Shown: positions 39,760-48,140 of the stretch, in pieces
How the letters are laid out: each line of letters begins with the position of its first letter
Numbering within the stretch: position 1 is the stretch's first letter
From: Mycolicibacter engbaekii
Lineage (GTDB): Bacteria; Actinomycetota; Actinomycetes; Mycobacteriales; Mycobacteriaceae
Assembly: GCF_002101585.1 (NCBI RefSeq)
Contig: NZ_LQOT01000024.1
Coordinates: 153,953-217,952 of the forward strand
Length of the DNA stretch: 64,000 bases
Direction of reading: 5' to 3'
Made by a program: the position numbers and the translations under genes
Notes under the pieces: model-generated
Database searches by the model: none
Told to the model about the DNA's origin: nothing
The model's input: the letters and a program-made list of their open reading frames with translations, nothing else

Positions 39760-39892
39760 CCGTACTCCTTTACTCGGTTCCGGCGTTGAACTACGCCATT
39801 GCTGGACTCGATTGTGTGCCGCGCCACGGGAATCGCGAACCCAGGTGTCCAACCATCGGGACGCCAGTCGCCGTGGGGTGAAGCCCGATCGT

Positions 39893-40849
39893 CTAGAACG
39901 GCAACGGATGAGCAAACTTGGCGCGCATCAGCGCCCCGATCTCGGCCATCGCCAGCCGTCCTCGCGCAGTCGCCTCTGAGCGCATCAGGAAGCCGTGGTA
40001 GATGCCGGGGTAGCGCGTGATCGTCGTCTGCACACCGGCATCGCGCAGGCGACCGGCGTAGCGTTCGCCCCAGTCGCTGATCGGATCGAGCTCGGCGGTG
40101 ACGACGACGGCTTGTGGTAAGTCACGCAAGTCGGTGGCATAGGCGGGAACCCGGCGGATGTCGTGGGCGCAGACCGCCCCGATATCGGCAACCTCATGCA
40201 GATAGACGATGTCGTCGTGGGAGAGCATCGGTGCATCGAGGTTGCGGAGCACCGAGGCCGCAGCCATGTCGCGGTCCACTCCCGGGTACATCAGGAGCTG
40301 GGCGAAGAGCGGGGGACCGCCCTGGTCGCTCGCCGCCAAAGCGATCGCCGCGGCCACGCCGCCACCGGCGCTGTCGCCGGCGACGACCAGTCGTTGTGGA
40401 TCCAGACCGAGATCGCCGGCGTGGGCAGCTGCCCATTCGGTGACTGCCATCGCATCTTCGAACTGTGCCGGCGGCGGATTCTCCGGCGCCAGTCGATAGT
40501 CGACGGCGATCACCACGGCACCGCTGGCGGCCGCCAGCGCACGGGCCATCGGCTCGAAAGAGTGGTTGGAACCCATGACCAGTCCACCGCCATGCAGGTG
40601 AACGATCGCCGGTGACGGTCCGGCGTCGGGCGAAGGGCGGTAGATCCGAACGGGAATGTGCCCGCCCGGCCCGGGTATCGCCAGGTCTGCGACATCGGCC
40701 ATTTCGGGCATGTCGGGCGGCAGGGGCGCGGATTCCAGGGCGGCGCGTACCTGGTCGAGTCCGCGTTCCCGGATCGGAGTCGGTGGACCGAAGGCCGCGA
40801 CCCTGGCGGCGGCGTCGGGGTCCAGCGCAGGACGGTACGGCCCGTTCAC
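39893..40849 (-). CDS. HSL-type alpha/beta-hydrolase (esterase)
   Basis: 318 residues. Oxyanion motif HLHGGGLVMG (about 86-95), nucleophile elbow GDSAGGG (about 160-166), Asp of the triad in ELDPISDWGE and His in YPGIYHGFLM. This is the hormone-sensitive-lipase group that hydrolyses esters of bulky alcohols. GTG at 40849 has AGGAG 8 nt upstream. Ten nt separate it from the SDR gene. In a cluster with BVMOs it could cleave the ester a BVMO makes. Confidence 0.88.
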   Translation of the reverse strand: MNGPYRPALDPDAAARVAAFGPPTPIRERGLDQVRAALESAPLPPDMPEMADVADLAIPGPGGHIPVRIYRPSPDAGPSPAIVHLHGGGLVMGSNHSFEPMARALAAASGAVVIAVDYRLAPENPPPAQFEDAMAVTEWAAAHAGDLGLDPQRLVVAGDSAGGGVAAAIALAASDQGGPPLFAQLLMYPGVDRDMAAASVLRNLDAPMLSHDDIVYLHEVADIGAVCAHDIRRVPAYATDLRDLPQAVVVTAELDPISDWGERYAGRLRDAGVQTTITRYPGIYHGFLMRSEATARGRLAMAEIGALMRAKFAHPLPF

Positions 40850-40859
40850 GTTGGGGCTC

Positions 40860-41750
40860 CTAGTGTTCGGCAGGATTGAAGCGGCTCTTGTTGCGCAACT
40901 GCGGCGGGACGAGGGTTCGCAGTACCTCAGCACGCTCGGCCATCGCCGATCGCACATACTCGGGCTGCGTCAACACATAGAACGCGCCTTGAGCGGACTG
41001 CTCGAAAATCACTTCGGCGGCTTCGAGAGGATCCATCGCCCCCGCTTTGATCGCCAACATCGCGTCGCGTTGTGAGTCTGCGGCATCGACGTCCGCGCCG
41101 TCGAGGTCGGCACTCACGCCGCCCGCCGCCTCGAAGATGTTGGACTTCACCGCACCGGGCAGCACCGCCTGGACATGGATGTGGTCATCATGACCGGCCA
41201 ACTGGACCTCCAGGCGCAGACATTCGGTCAGAGCCAGGACTGCGTGTTTGCTGACGATGTAGGGGGTCTGCAGCGGAACGGCTGCCACGCCCCCGATCGA
41301 CGACAGGTTCCAGATCCAGGCCGGTTCGCCGGCGGCGATCATCCTGGGCAGAAAGGCGCGGACGCCGTGGAATACACCGCTGACGTTGATGTCCATCACG
41401 CGGTTCCAGTTGGCTACCGGCGTATCCCACAGATACCCGAACTGCTCCACGCCGGCATTGTTGACCAGCAGCCGTACCGGTCCGATCTCGCGCTGGGTGC
41501 GCTCCGCCAGGGCGGCCACCGCCTCGGGGTCGCGTACGTCGCAGACCACGTCGACTGCCGCACCGCCGTCGGCGACGATTTCGTCGCGCATCGCCGCAAT
41601 GGCAGCGCCGTCGACATCGGCCAGGACCACCGACATCCCCAGGCGGTGAGCGTGACGGGCCAGACCGGCGCCGATTCCGGCGCCGGCCCCGGTGATGACG
41701 GCGACACCACCGCCGAAGATCTCGGCTGGGCTCGTCTCAGTGGTACCCAC
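40860..41750 (-). CDS. SDR-family oxidoreductase
   Basis: 296 residues with VITGAGAGIG (18-27), VNNAG, Ser-Tyr-Lys triad in NLSSIGGVAAVPLQTPYIVSK and a longer C-terminal extension (REEL-like SDR, ending NKSRFNPAEH). A hydroxysteroid or hydroxyacyl substrate is plausible from the cluster. GTG start, 3 nt after the NTF2-like stop, so clearly in the same operon. Confidence 0.85.
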   Translation of the reverse strand: MGTTETSPAEIFGGGVAVITGAGAGIGAGLARHAHRLGMSVVLADVDGAAIAAMRDEIVADGGAAVDVVCDVRDPEAVAALAERTQREIGPVRLLVNNAGVEQFGYLWDTPVANWNRVMDINVSGVFHGVRAFLPRMIAAGEPAWIWNLSSIGGVAAVPLQTPYIVSKHAVLALTECLRLEVQLAGHDDHIHVQAVLPGAVKSNIFEAAGGVSADLDGADVDAADSQRDAMLAIKAGAMDPLEAAEVIFEQSAQGAFYVLTQPEYVRSAMAERAEVLRTLVPPQLRNKSRFNPAEH

Positions 41751-41753
41751 CGG

Positions 41754-42260
41754 TCAGCTGTTCGCCGACGTATCCGCGGCGCCCTGCAGCCCCGCGCCGG
41801 AGAGCGGTTCGGAGTTGGTCACGTCGAGGATGACCGACATCTTGGTGAACTCCAGCTCGCCGGAGCCGCTGCCCCTGCGGCGCACATCGACCTCGGCGAC
41901 CCCGCTGGACACGGCGAACGGCACGAAGTTCGTCACCTGATTGACGAAGATGTAGAAGCGGGCTGACGTGATGTCGCCGTCGGTGCCGGTGATGTGCAGG
42001 TTGGTGGTGTGATGCCGCAGCGGGTACGGGCTGGCCTGACGGTGCTCGGTCAACCAGGGAACGATCTCCGCTGCGGTGCTCAGGTCCGCGGCGAGGGACT
42101 CTTCGAACGGGCACGACCCGGAGTCGCTGCGGCTGAGGTAGACGGCATCGCCGGCAAACGCTGCACCCATCTGCGCGTAGTCGGCCTGATCGTAGTGGTA
42201 CCAGAACCGGCCGATAAAGCTTTGCAGCTCGGCCAGCGAGATAGCAGCGTCAGTACTCAC
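41754..42260 (-). CDS. NTF2/SnoaL-fold protein
   Basis: 168 residues of the NTF2-like alpha+beta barrel type. FIGRFWYHYDQADYAQMGAA is the first helical region and the loop RHHTTNLHITGTDGDITSAR the curved sheet, as in SnoaL-like proteins and ring-hydroxylating-dioxygenase small subunits. The fold also holds ketosteroid isomerase, but the catalytic Tyr/Asp set cannot be confirmed by eye. GTG start at 42260 with GGGAGA upstream. Operon neighbours are SDR and FadE genes. Confidence 0.78.
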   Translation of the reverse strand: MSTDAAISLAELQSFIGRFWYHYDQADYAQMGAAFAGDAVYLSRSDSGSCPFEESLAADLSTAAEIVPWLTEHRQASPYPLRHHTTNLHITGTDGDITSARFYIFVNQVTNFVPFAVSSGVAEVDVRRRGSGSGELEFTKMSVILDVTNSEPLSGAGLQGAADTSANS

Positions 42261-42369
42261 GAAGTCGTCTCCCGGTGTCGATCGTGCGGAACCCGAAGGT
42301 GGGCTCTTGGGAGTCAACCGGGAACCCGGGGCCGATGGCAGGCAGGTAACCGATCAGTGGAACATCGGG

Positions 42370-43407
42370 TCAGTCGGCTATCAGGCTCCACAGACCCGAC
42401 GCCCCGGCGACCAGTGCGGCACGCGTGACCTCCTCGTCCCAGTGCCGGACGGATCCGTACTCCGAACGCCAGGCCAGTGCGGCACGGGTGTACTCGTGCA
42501 GTCGATGTTCGACGGTGGTACCGATGGCGCCGAAGATCTGATGGCCGTTTCGGACCGCGACTGAGGTGGCGTGCCCGGCGCAGGAGCGCGCCACGGCGAC
42601 GAGGAATCCCAAGCTGGATGCCGACCAGTCGCTGGCGACAGCCGCTGCCAGGGCAGCTTCGGTGGCCGCGCGCGCGAGTGCTGCTTCTGCGGCTATATCG
42701 GAGATCAGATGCTGGATCGCCTGGAACTTCGACAGCGGCCGGCCGAATTGAACGCGTGCCGCCGCGAATTCGACGGACAACTCGAGGATGCTGTCCAATG
42801 CCGCGCAGACCTGGATCGCTCGCACCAACGCACACTTGCGCCGCAGCTGCGTGACCAGATCCGCGGAGACCGCCCTCCCGCGCAGCGCAGCGATATCGGC
42901 GGTGACGGTGTCGCGGGGCTCTCCGATAAGGTTGGCGCCCGGGGTGATTCGCAGGTCCGTGCGATCCACGTCAGCCATCAGGTAGTCCGGCCCGTCCGGC
43001 CAGACGACCACGATCCGGTCAGCCGTCGAGGCCCACGGCACCGCCGTTGCGGTGCCGGCCGCATCGAGGATGCAGACGGTGCGTGCGACCCCGTCGACCG
43101 GGGCGCCGACGGCTTCGAGCAGCCAGCAGGCCAACACGTCATGTTCGGCCAACGGAGCGCGTACGCCGTGGCGGACCGCCGCGGCGATCAGCTCGGCCGC
43201 CTCATACCAGCCCGCACCGCTTCCCCCGGATCGCTCCGAACCCGACAGTCGGACCAGTCCCAATTGATCCAGGCGCGACCATAAGTCGATGTCGCGAGTG
43301 ACCGGTGCGCTGCTGGGCCGGGTTGCGCGGTGTTCCGCCAGCACCGCATCGATCATCTTGACCAGATCGAGGTCGACGGTGGCGTCGGTGGCCGCAGTGT
43401 TGGTCAT
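42370..43407 (-). CDS. acyl-CoA dehydrogenase, degenerate (beta) subunit
   Basis: 345 residues. The N-terminal domain is reduced, while the C-terminal FAD-binding helices are kept: AARVQFGRPLSKFQAIQHLI and HQIFGAIGTTVEHRLHEYTR. It is shorter than typical FadE (~380-400) and its start overlaps the stop of the companion FadE by 4 nt (ATGA). Paired FadE genes in mycobacterial steroid pathways (e.g. ChsE1-ChsE2) form alpha2beta2 heterotetramers; this gene is the likely structural/beta partner. Confidence 0.85.
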   Translation of the reverse strand: MTNTAATDATVDLDLVKMIDAVLAEHRATRPSSAPVTRDIDLWSRLDQLGLVRLSGSERSGGSGAGWYEAAELIAAAVRHGVRAPLAEHDVLACWLLEAVGAPVDGVARTVCILDAAGTATAVPWASTADRIVVVWPDGPDYLMADVDRTDLRITPGANLIGEPRDTVTADIAALRGRAVSADLVTQLRRKCALVRAIQVCAALDSILELSVEFAAARVQFGRPLSKFQAIQHLISDIAAEAALARAATEAALAAAVASDWSASSLGFLVAVARSCAGHATSVAVRNGHQIFGAIGTTVEHRLHEYTRAALAWRSEYGSVRHWDEEVTRAALVAGASGLWSLIAD

Positions 43408-44555
43408 CGCAGTCCCAATCCGCGCGCGATCACGCCGCGCAGCACCTCGTTCGTGCCGCCACGCAGCGTGAAGCCGGGGCGTTGATCCACCGCGGACCCG
43501 AGCAGCTCGCGGTACCGGGATCCGATGGTCGAGTCGTCGCCGACGTACAGGTCGGCGAAATCGGCGATGTCGCCCTCGGTAGTCGTGCCGAGCACCTTGA
43601 CCACAGCGGCCGCGACGTCGGCGGGCTCACGTCGCTCCAGGGCACCGGCCACAGCGGTGGACATCCGGTGCAGCCCCGCGACCCTGGCCACCAGACGACC
43701 CAGATCGGCATCGTGGCCGATCGCCTGGCCGGCCATACTTTCCGCGGAAGCGGCCAGCAGCGCGAAGGTGGAGAGTACTCGCTCGGGCCCGCTTCGCTCG
43801 AAGGCCAGTTCGGACGTGACCTGGTGCCACCCATCGCCGATCGCACCGAACACCATGGTGTCGGGTACGAATGCGTCATCGAGGATGACTTCGTTGAAGT
43901 GGTGGCCGCCGTTCATCGAGACGATGGGCCGTACTTCGACGCCGGGGTCGGTGAACCGCACGATGAACTGGCTGAGTCCGGCGTGCCGGTGAGCGGGATC
44001 GACCGGCGCGGTGCGAGCGAGCACGATGAACGCGTGGGCGCGGTGTGCTCCCGACGTCCAGACCTTTGTGCCGGTCAAGTTCCAACCGCCGTCGGTCTGA
44101 ACCGCACGGGTCCGCACGCTGGCGAGATCCGAACCGGAGTCCGGCTCGCTCATGCCGATACCGAAGAAGCACTCACCGGCCGTGATCTTCGGTAGGAACT
44201 CGCGCTTCTGTGCTTCGGTGCCGTACTTCAGCAGTGCGGGGACGATCTGGCGATCGGCGATCCAGTGCGCCGCCACCGGCGCGCCGGCCGCCAGCAGCTC
44301 CTCGGTGACGACGAATCGCTCCAGAAAGGAACGCCCGTGTCCGCCATATTCTTTCGGCACAGTCATGCCCAACCAGCCCCGGGCGGCCAGCGCCAAGGTG
44401 AAGTCTTCGTCCCAACCGCACAACCAGGCATCCACCGACGGGGTGAAACTGCCCGCGCAGAGCTGTTCGGCGACAAACGCCCGGACTTCGGCTCGCAGTG
44501 CAGCGGTGTCCGCCGACTCCGCGGTCGCCGCGGGGACCAGGCGGGGGAGGGCCAT
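43404..44555 (-). CDS. acyl-CoA dehydrogenase (FadE type)
   Basis: 383 residues. Conserved blocks: FFGIGMSEPDSGSDLASVRT (FAD/substrate loop), WNLTGTKVWTSGAHRAH, and GGTNEVLRGVIARGLGLR at the C-terminus. The usual C-terminal catalytic Glu (xEGT) reads GGT here, so the base must lie elsewhere, as in steroid-CoA dehydrogenases with the Glu on another helix. ATG at 44555 shares bases with the crotonase-gene stop (TGATG). It forms a pair with the shorter FadE at 42370-43407. Confidence 0.87.
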   Translation of the reverse strand: MALPRLVPAATAESADTAALRAEVRAFVAEQLCAGSFTPSVDAWLCGWDEDFTLALAARGWLGMTVPKEYGGHGRSFLERFVVTEELLAAGAPVAAHWIADRQIVPALLKYGTEAQKREFLPKITAGECFFGIGMSEPDSGSDLASVRTRAVQTDGGWNLTGTKVWTSGAHRAHAFIVLARTAPVDPAHRHAGLSQFIVRFTDPGVEVRPIVSMNGGHHFNEVILDDAFVPDTMVFGAIGDGWHQVTSELAFERSGPERVLSTFALLAASAESMAGQAIGHDADLGRLVARVAGLHRMSTAVAGALERREPADVAAAVVKVLGTTTEGDIADFADLYVGDDSTIGSRYRELLGSAVDQRPGFTLRGGTNEVLRGVIARGLGLR

Positions 44556-45340
44556 CAGACGCTCCGCCACTGGGCGATGCGCCGCTCATGCTCGGCGTCG
44601 CGGTGCGCCAGGGGCTGCATCGCTGCGGCCATGGCCAGCGTGGACTCCAGCAGACCGGTTCGTGATTCCTGCAGCAGACGCTTGGCCATGCGCAGCGCAT
44701 GCGGGGGATTCTTGACGATCCGCTCCGCGAGCTCCATCGCTGCGCTCATGAGATCTTCATGGGGAACCACTCGGCTGACCAGCCCCCACGCGTGGGCGGT
44801 GGTCGCATCGATGCGGTCGCCGGTCAGGGTCATCTCGGCGGCCCGCTCGTAGCCGATAGCCCGTTGCAGAAACCAGGTGCCGCCGTCGCCGGGGACAAGC
44901 CCGATCTGTACGAAGCTCTCGGCGAAGGAGGCACGTTCGGAGGCGACCCTGATATCGCACATGGTGGCCAGATCGCAGCCGGCTCCGACCGCCGCGCCGT
45001 TGACCGCCGCGATGATCGGAACCTCGAGACGCGCCAGCGCTCGTGGCAGGCGCTGTATGCCGTCGACGTAGGCGTAACGCTGCTCGATCGCTTCCAGCCC
45101 GAACATGCCCTCTCGGTTGGCCATGTCTTTGACGTTGCCGCCGGCTGAGAAGATCTTTCCTGCACCGGTGAGGATCACCGCCCGCACGCCGGTGTCGGAA
45201 TTGGCGGCGTCGACCGCGCCCTCGAAAGCGGTGATGAAGTCCTGGTCGGTGATGGCATTGCCCAGGTGCGGCAGGTTGATGGTCCACACCTGCACGGCGC
45301 CTTCGGACGCGATGGCCAGCGGACCGGTAGTTGTGCTCAT
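44555..45340 (-). CDS. enoyl-CoA hydratase/isomerase family protein
   Basis: 261 residues of the crotonase fold. Oxyanion loop GKIFSAGGNVKDM and the active-site helix AAVGAGCDLATMCDIRVAS. At the two catalytic positions of rat hydratase (Glu144 and Glu164) it has Asp and Phe, so normal enoyl-CoA hydration is doubtful; an isomerase, hydrolase or retro-aldol-type crotonase is possible. ATG at 45340. Downstream gene fadE overlaps its stop. Confidence 0.87.
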   Translation of the reverse strand: MSTTTGPLAIASEGAVQVWTINLPHLGNAITDQDFITAFEGAVDAANSDTGVRAVILTGAGKIFSAGGNVKDMANREGMFGLEAIEQRYAYVDGIQRLPRALARLEVPIIAAVNGAAVGAGCDLATMCDIRVASERASFAESFVQIGLVPGDGGTWFLQRAIGYERAAEMTLTGDRIDATTAHAWGLVSRVVPHEDLMSAAMELAERIVKNPPHALRMAKRLLQESRTGLLESTLAMAAAMQPLAHRDAEHERRIAQWRSV

Positions 45341-45398
45341 GATGGGAATACCTCGATTCGGGCGGCGGAGCGGGTCGTCGCGGTGCGGGCAGTGCCGA

Positions 45399-46823
45399 TC
45401 AGGGCAGCTGCAATGACTTGATCTGCAGGTACTCTTCGAATCCGATACGTCCCAGCTCCCGTCCGATCCCGGATTTCTTGTAGCCGCCGAAGGGTGCCGC
45501 GGGGTTGTATTTGCCGCCGTTGACATCGATCTGACCGGACTCTACCTGGCGGGCAAAGGCGATCGCGGTGTCATCGTCGGCCGCCCAGACCGCACCGGAC
45601 AGCCCGTAGGGCGTGCCGTTGGCGATGCTCAGCGCCTCGTCGGTGTCGCGGAACGGAATGACAGCCAGCACCGGCCCGAACACCTCCTCCTGGCCCAGTT
45701 CGGAGTCCGGGTGGACGTCGGCGAAGACGGTGGGAGCGATGTAGTAGCCCACATCGGGCAGCTTGTGGCCGCCCCCGGTCAGGAGGCGGGCGCCATCCTG
45801 CGGCGCCCGCTCGATAAAGCCGAGCACCGATTGATATTGAGCTTCCGACGCCGACGGACCGAGCCGGGTGCCCGGATCCCACGGGTCCCCGACGGAGTAC
45901 TTCGACACCGCAGCCTCCACCAGCTCCAAGGCTTCACTGTATCGGGACAGCGGCACCAGCATCCGAGTCCAGGCCATGCAGGTCTGGCCGCCGTTGAGGA
46001 AGGCATTTCCGACGCCGACCTTGACCGCGGTGGCTAAGTCGGCGCCGTCGAGGATCACATTGGCCGATTTGCCGCCGAGCTCCAGCGCCACCTTCTTGAT
46101 GGACTTGCCGGCCAGTTCCCCGACTCGGCTTCCCACCGCGGTGGATCCGGTGAACGAGACGAAGTCCACATCGGGATGGCTCGACATCCGCTCGCCGATG
46201 ATCCGGCCGGGTCCCGATACCAGGTTCACCACCCCCGGAGGCAGACCCGCATCCGCGATCGCGTCGACGAACTCGAATACCGACAGGGGAGCCTCGTTGC
46301 TGGGTTTGAGCACGACAGTGCAACCGGCTGCGATGGCGGGCAGGACTTTGGCGACCACTTGATACAGCGGGTAGTTCCACGGGGTGATCGCCGCGACCAC
46401 ACCGTAGGGCTCCCGCACCACCAGTGAATTGCCGATCCTCTCCTCGAATTCGAACGTGGCCAGGGCCTCGGCGAATCCGCGAGCGACGGCAAGCGGAACC
46501 TGCGTCTGCACGCCCTGCGCGATGCGGATCGGGGCGCCCATTTCGCGCGTGATCGTCTCGGCGATGTCGGGCAGCCGCCGTTCCATTGCAGTGATCACCG
46601 CATCGAGACGCTCTCGCCGTTCGGTGACGCTGATCAGCGGATCGAACGCGGCGCGTGCCGCAGTGACCGCGGCGTCGACGTCGCCTTCGGTACCGCTGGG
46701 GACGTGGCCGCAGACCTTCTCCGTCGCCGGGTCGATCACCTCGACGGTGCCCGTGCCCTCGGGGTCCACCCATTGCCCGTCGATGAAGAGCTTGGTGCGC
46801 GCGTAGTCGTGGTTGTTGCTCAT
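45399..46823 (-). CDS. NAD(P)-dependent aldehyde dehydrogenase
   Basis: 474 residues of the ALDH superfamily. Asn150 (ITPWNYPL), catalytic base Glu248 (ALELGGKS) and nucleophile Cys282 (GGQTCMAW) are in their usual spacing, and the C-terminal PAAPFGGYKKSGIGRELG is kept. It would oxidise an aldehyde to an acid, possibly made by the adjacent Zn-ADH, before CoA activation. ATG at 46823, 26 nt after the ADH stop. Confidence 0.92.
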   Translation of the reverse strand: MSNNHDYARTKLFIDGQWVDPEGTGTVEVIDPATEKVCGHVPSGTEGDVDAAVTAARAAFDPLISVTERRERLDAVITAMERRLPDIAETITREMGAPIRIAQGVQTQVPLAVARGFAEALATFEFEERIGNSLVVREPYGVVAAITPWNYPLYQVVAKVLPAIAAGCTVVLKPSNEAPLSVFEFVDAIADAGLPPGVVNLVSGPGRIIGERMSSHPDVDFVSFTGSTAVGSRVGELAGKSIKKVALELGGKSANVILDGADLATAVKVGVGNAFLNGGQTCMAWTRMLVPLSRYSEALELVEAAVSKYSVGDPWDPGTRLGPSASEAQYQSVLGFIERAPQDGARLLTGGGHKLPDVGYYIAPTVFADVHPDSELGQEEVFGPVLAVIPFRDTDEALSIANGTPYGLSGAVWAADDDTAIAFARQVESGQIDVNGGKYNPAAPFGGYKKSGIGRELGRIGFEEYLQIKSLQLP

Positions 46824-46848
46824 GGTTGCTCTCCGCTCATCTGCGTTT

Positions 46849-47967
46849 CTAGGGGACGATGCTGGCGCGGACATCGCGTCTGCCTTCGGCGGCGGCGAAG
46901 GCATCGTTGATGTCGTCGAGCGAGTAGCAGGCGGCGGCGAGCCGTTCGAAGGGCAATCTGTGCTGATGCTCCGCCAGGAAGTCCAGGGCCCGAGACAGCA
47001 CGGCCGGGTCATAGAGCGAGACCCCGACCATGGTCTTGTTCGCGAAGACGAAACGAGACGGATCGAACTCGAAGGACTTGCCGATGTTGATGTTGCCGAT
47101 CTCGACATAACGGCCGAACTGGCCGAGCAGCTTGAGGCCCTCGTCGATCGCCGAGGGATGACCGACCACTTCGACCACCACGTCGGCGCCCTGCCCGTCG
47201 GTGAGCTTGCGGACGAGCTTGGCGCGTTCCTTCTCGGTGGTGACTTCGGTGATGTCGATGACGAAGTCAGCGCCGAACGCCTTGGCCAGTTCGAGTCGCT
47301 CCGGGATGCCGTCGATGGCGATCACCTTGGCGGCGCCGCGGGCCTTGGCCACTGCGACGGCATACAGGCCGAGCGCGCCCGCGCCCTGGATGACCACGTA
47401 CTCGCCCAGTTGCTGCTCAACCCGTTCCAGCCCGTACATCACCTGCGACAGAGCGCAGTTGGCGCCGGCAGCGATCTCGTCGGAGACGGAGTCCGGGACG
47501 GTGTAGACCACCGCGCCGGCCGGTAGCAGGAAGTAGTCGCCATAGCCGCCTACGAAGTACGGCGGTTCGTCGGCGCGGCCCAGCATCGCCATCTTCAGGT
47601 TCAGGCAGGCGTTGCGGCGCCCGGCCAGACAGTTGCGGCAGGTGTGGCAGCAGAAGAAGTACGGGAAGACCACTCGCGTGCCGACACCGAGTTGCCTGCC
47701 GTTGGAGTCAGCGGTGACGCCCTCGCCGAGTTCGGCCACCGATCCGACCATCTCGTGGCCGAGAACCGTGGGAAGCTGCCCGCCCAGGCCGCGGGTGGCG
47801 AAAGTTCCGTGCCAGGCGTGCACATCGGAACCGCAGATGTTGGCCCGGGTCACTTTGATCAGGATCTGGCCAGGGCCGACTTCGGGCAACGGGACCGTGT
47901 CGATCTCGAACGGCTTTCCGGGTTCGTCGAACCGGGCGATGCGACCCGTTTGTTGGCGTGGACTCAC
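46849..47967 (-). CDS. zinc-dependent alcohol dehydrogenase
   Basis: 372 residues, medium-chain dehydrogenase family. Catalytic zinc ligands Cys45 (NICGSDVH) and His71-Glu72 (LGHEMVG); structural zinc region Cys107/110/113/121 (CCHTCRNCLAGRRNAC); Rossmann motif GAGALGLYAVAVAKARG with Asp after AKVIAI, which indicates NAD. GTG at 47967 follows AAAGGAA. The alcohol substrate is unknown; the neighbouring ALDH suggests a stepwise alcohol-to-acid oxidation of a side chain. Confidence 0.9.
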   Translation of the reverse strand: MSPRQQTGRIARFDEPGKPFEIDTVPLPEVGPGQILIKVTRANICGSDVHAWHGTFATRGLGGQLPTVLGHEMVGSVAELGEGVTADSNGRQLGVGTRVVFPYFFCCHTCRNCLAGRRNACLNLKMAMLGRADEPPYFVGGYGDYFLLPAGAVVYTVPDSVSDEIAAGANCALSQVMYGLERVEQQLGEYVVIQGAGALGLYAVAVAKARGAAKVIAIDGIPERLELAKAFGADFVIDITEVTTEKERAKLVRKLTDGQGADVVVEVVGHPSAIDEGLKLLGQFGRYVEIGNINIGKSFEFDPSRFVFANKTMVGVSLYDPAVLSRALDFLAEHQHRLPFERLAAACYSLDDINDAFAAAEGRRDVRASIVP

Positions 47968-48140
47968 AGCTGAGTTCCTTTCCCTTGAACTCGGACTCGA
48001 CCTCGGGCGCCGGTTGCGGCGAGATCATCGAAGTCCGGAAGCGACCGAGCGCGACCCCGTCGGGCAGACTATGTGTGTTGCCAAGGATGCGGATTCACGC
48101 TTCCCGTCCAGCGGTCATCGCGTGAGCGACCCTGGATCGA

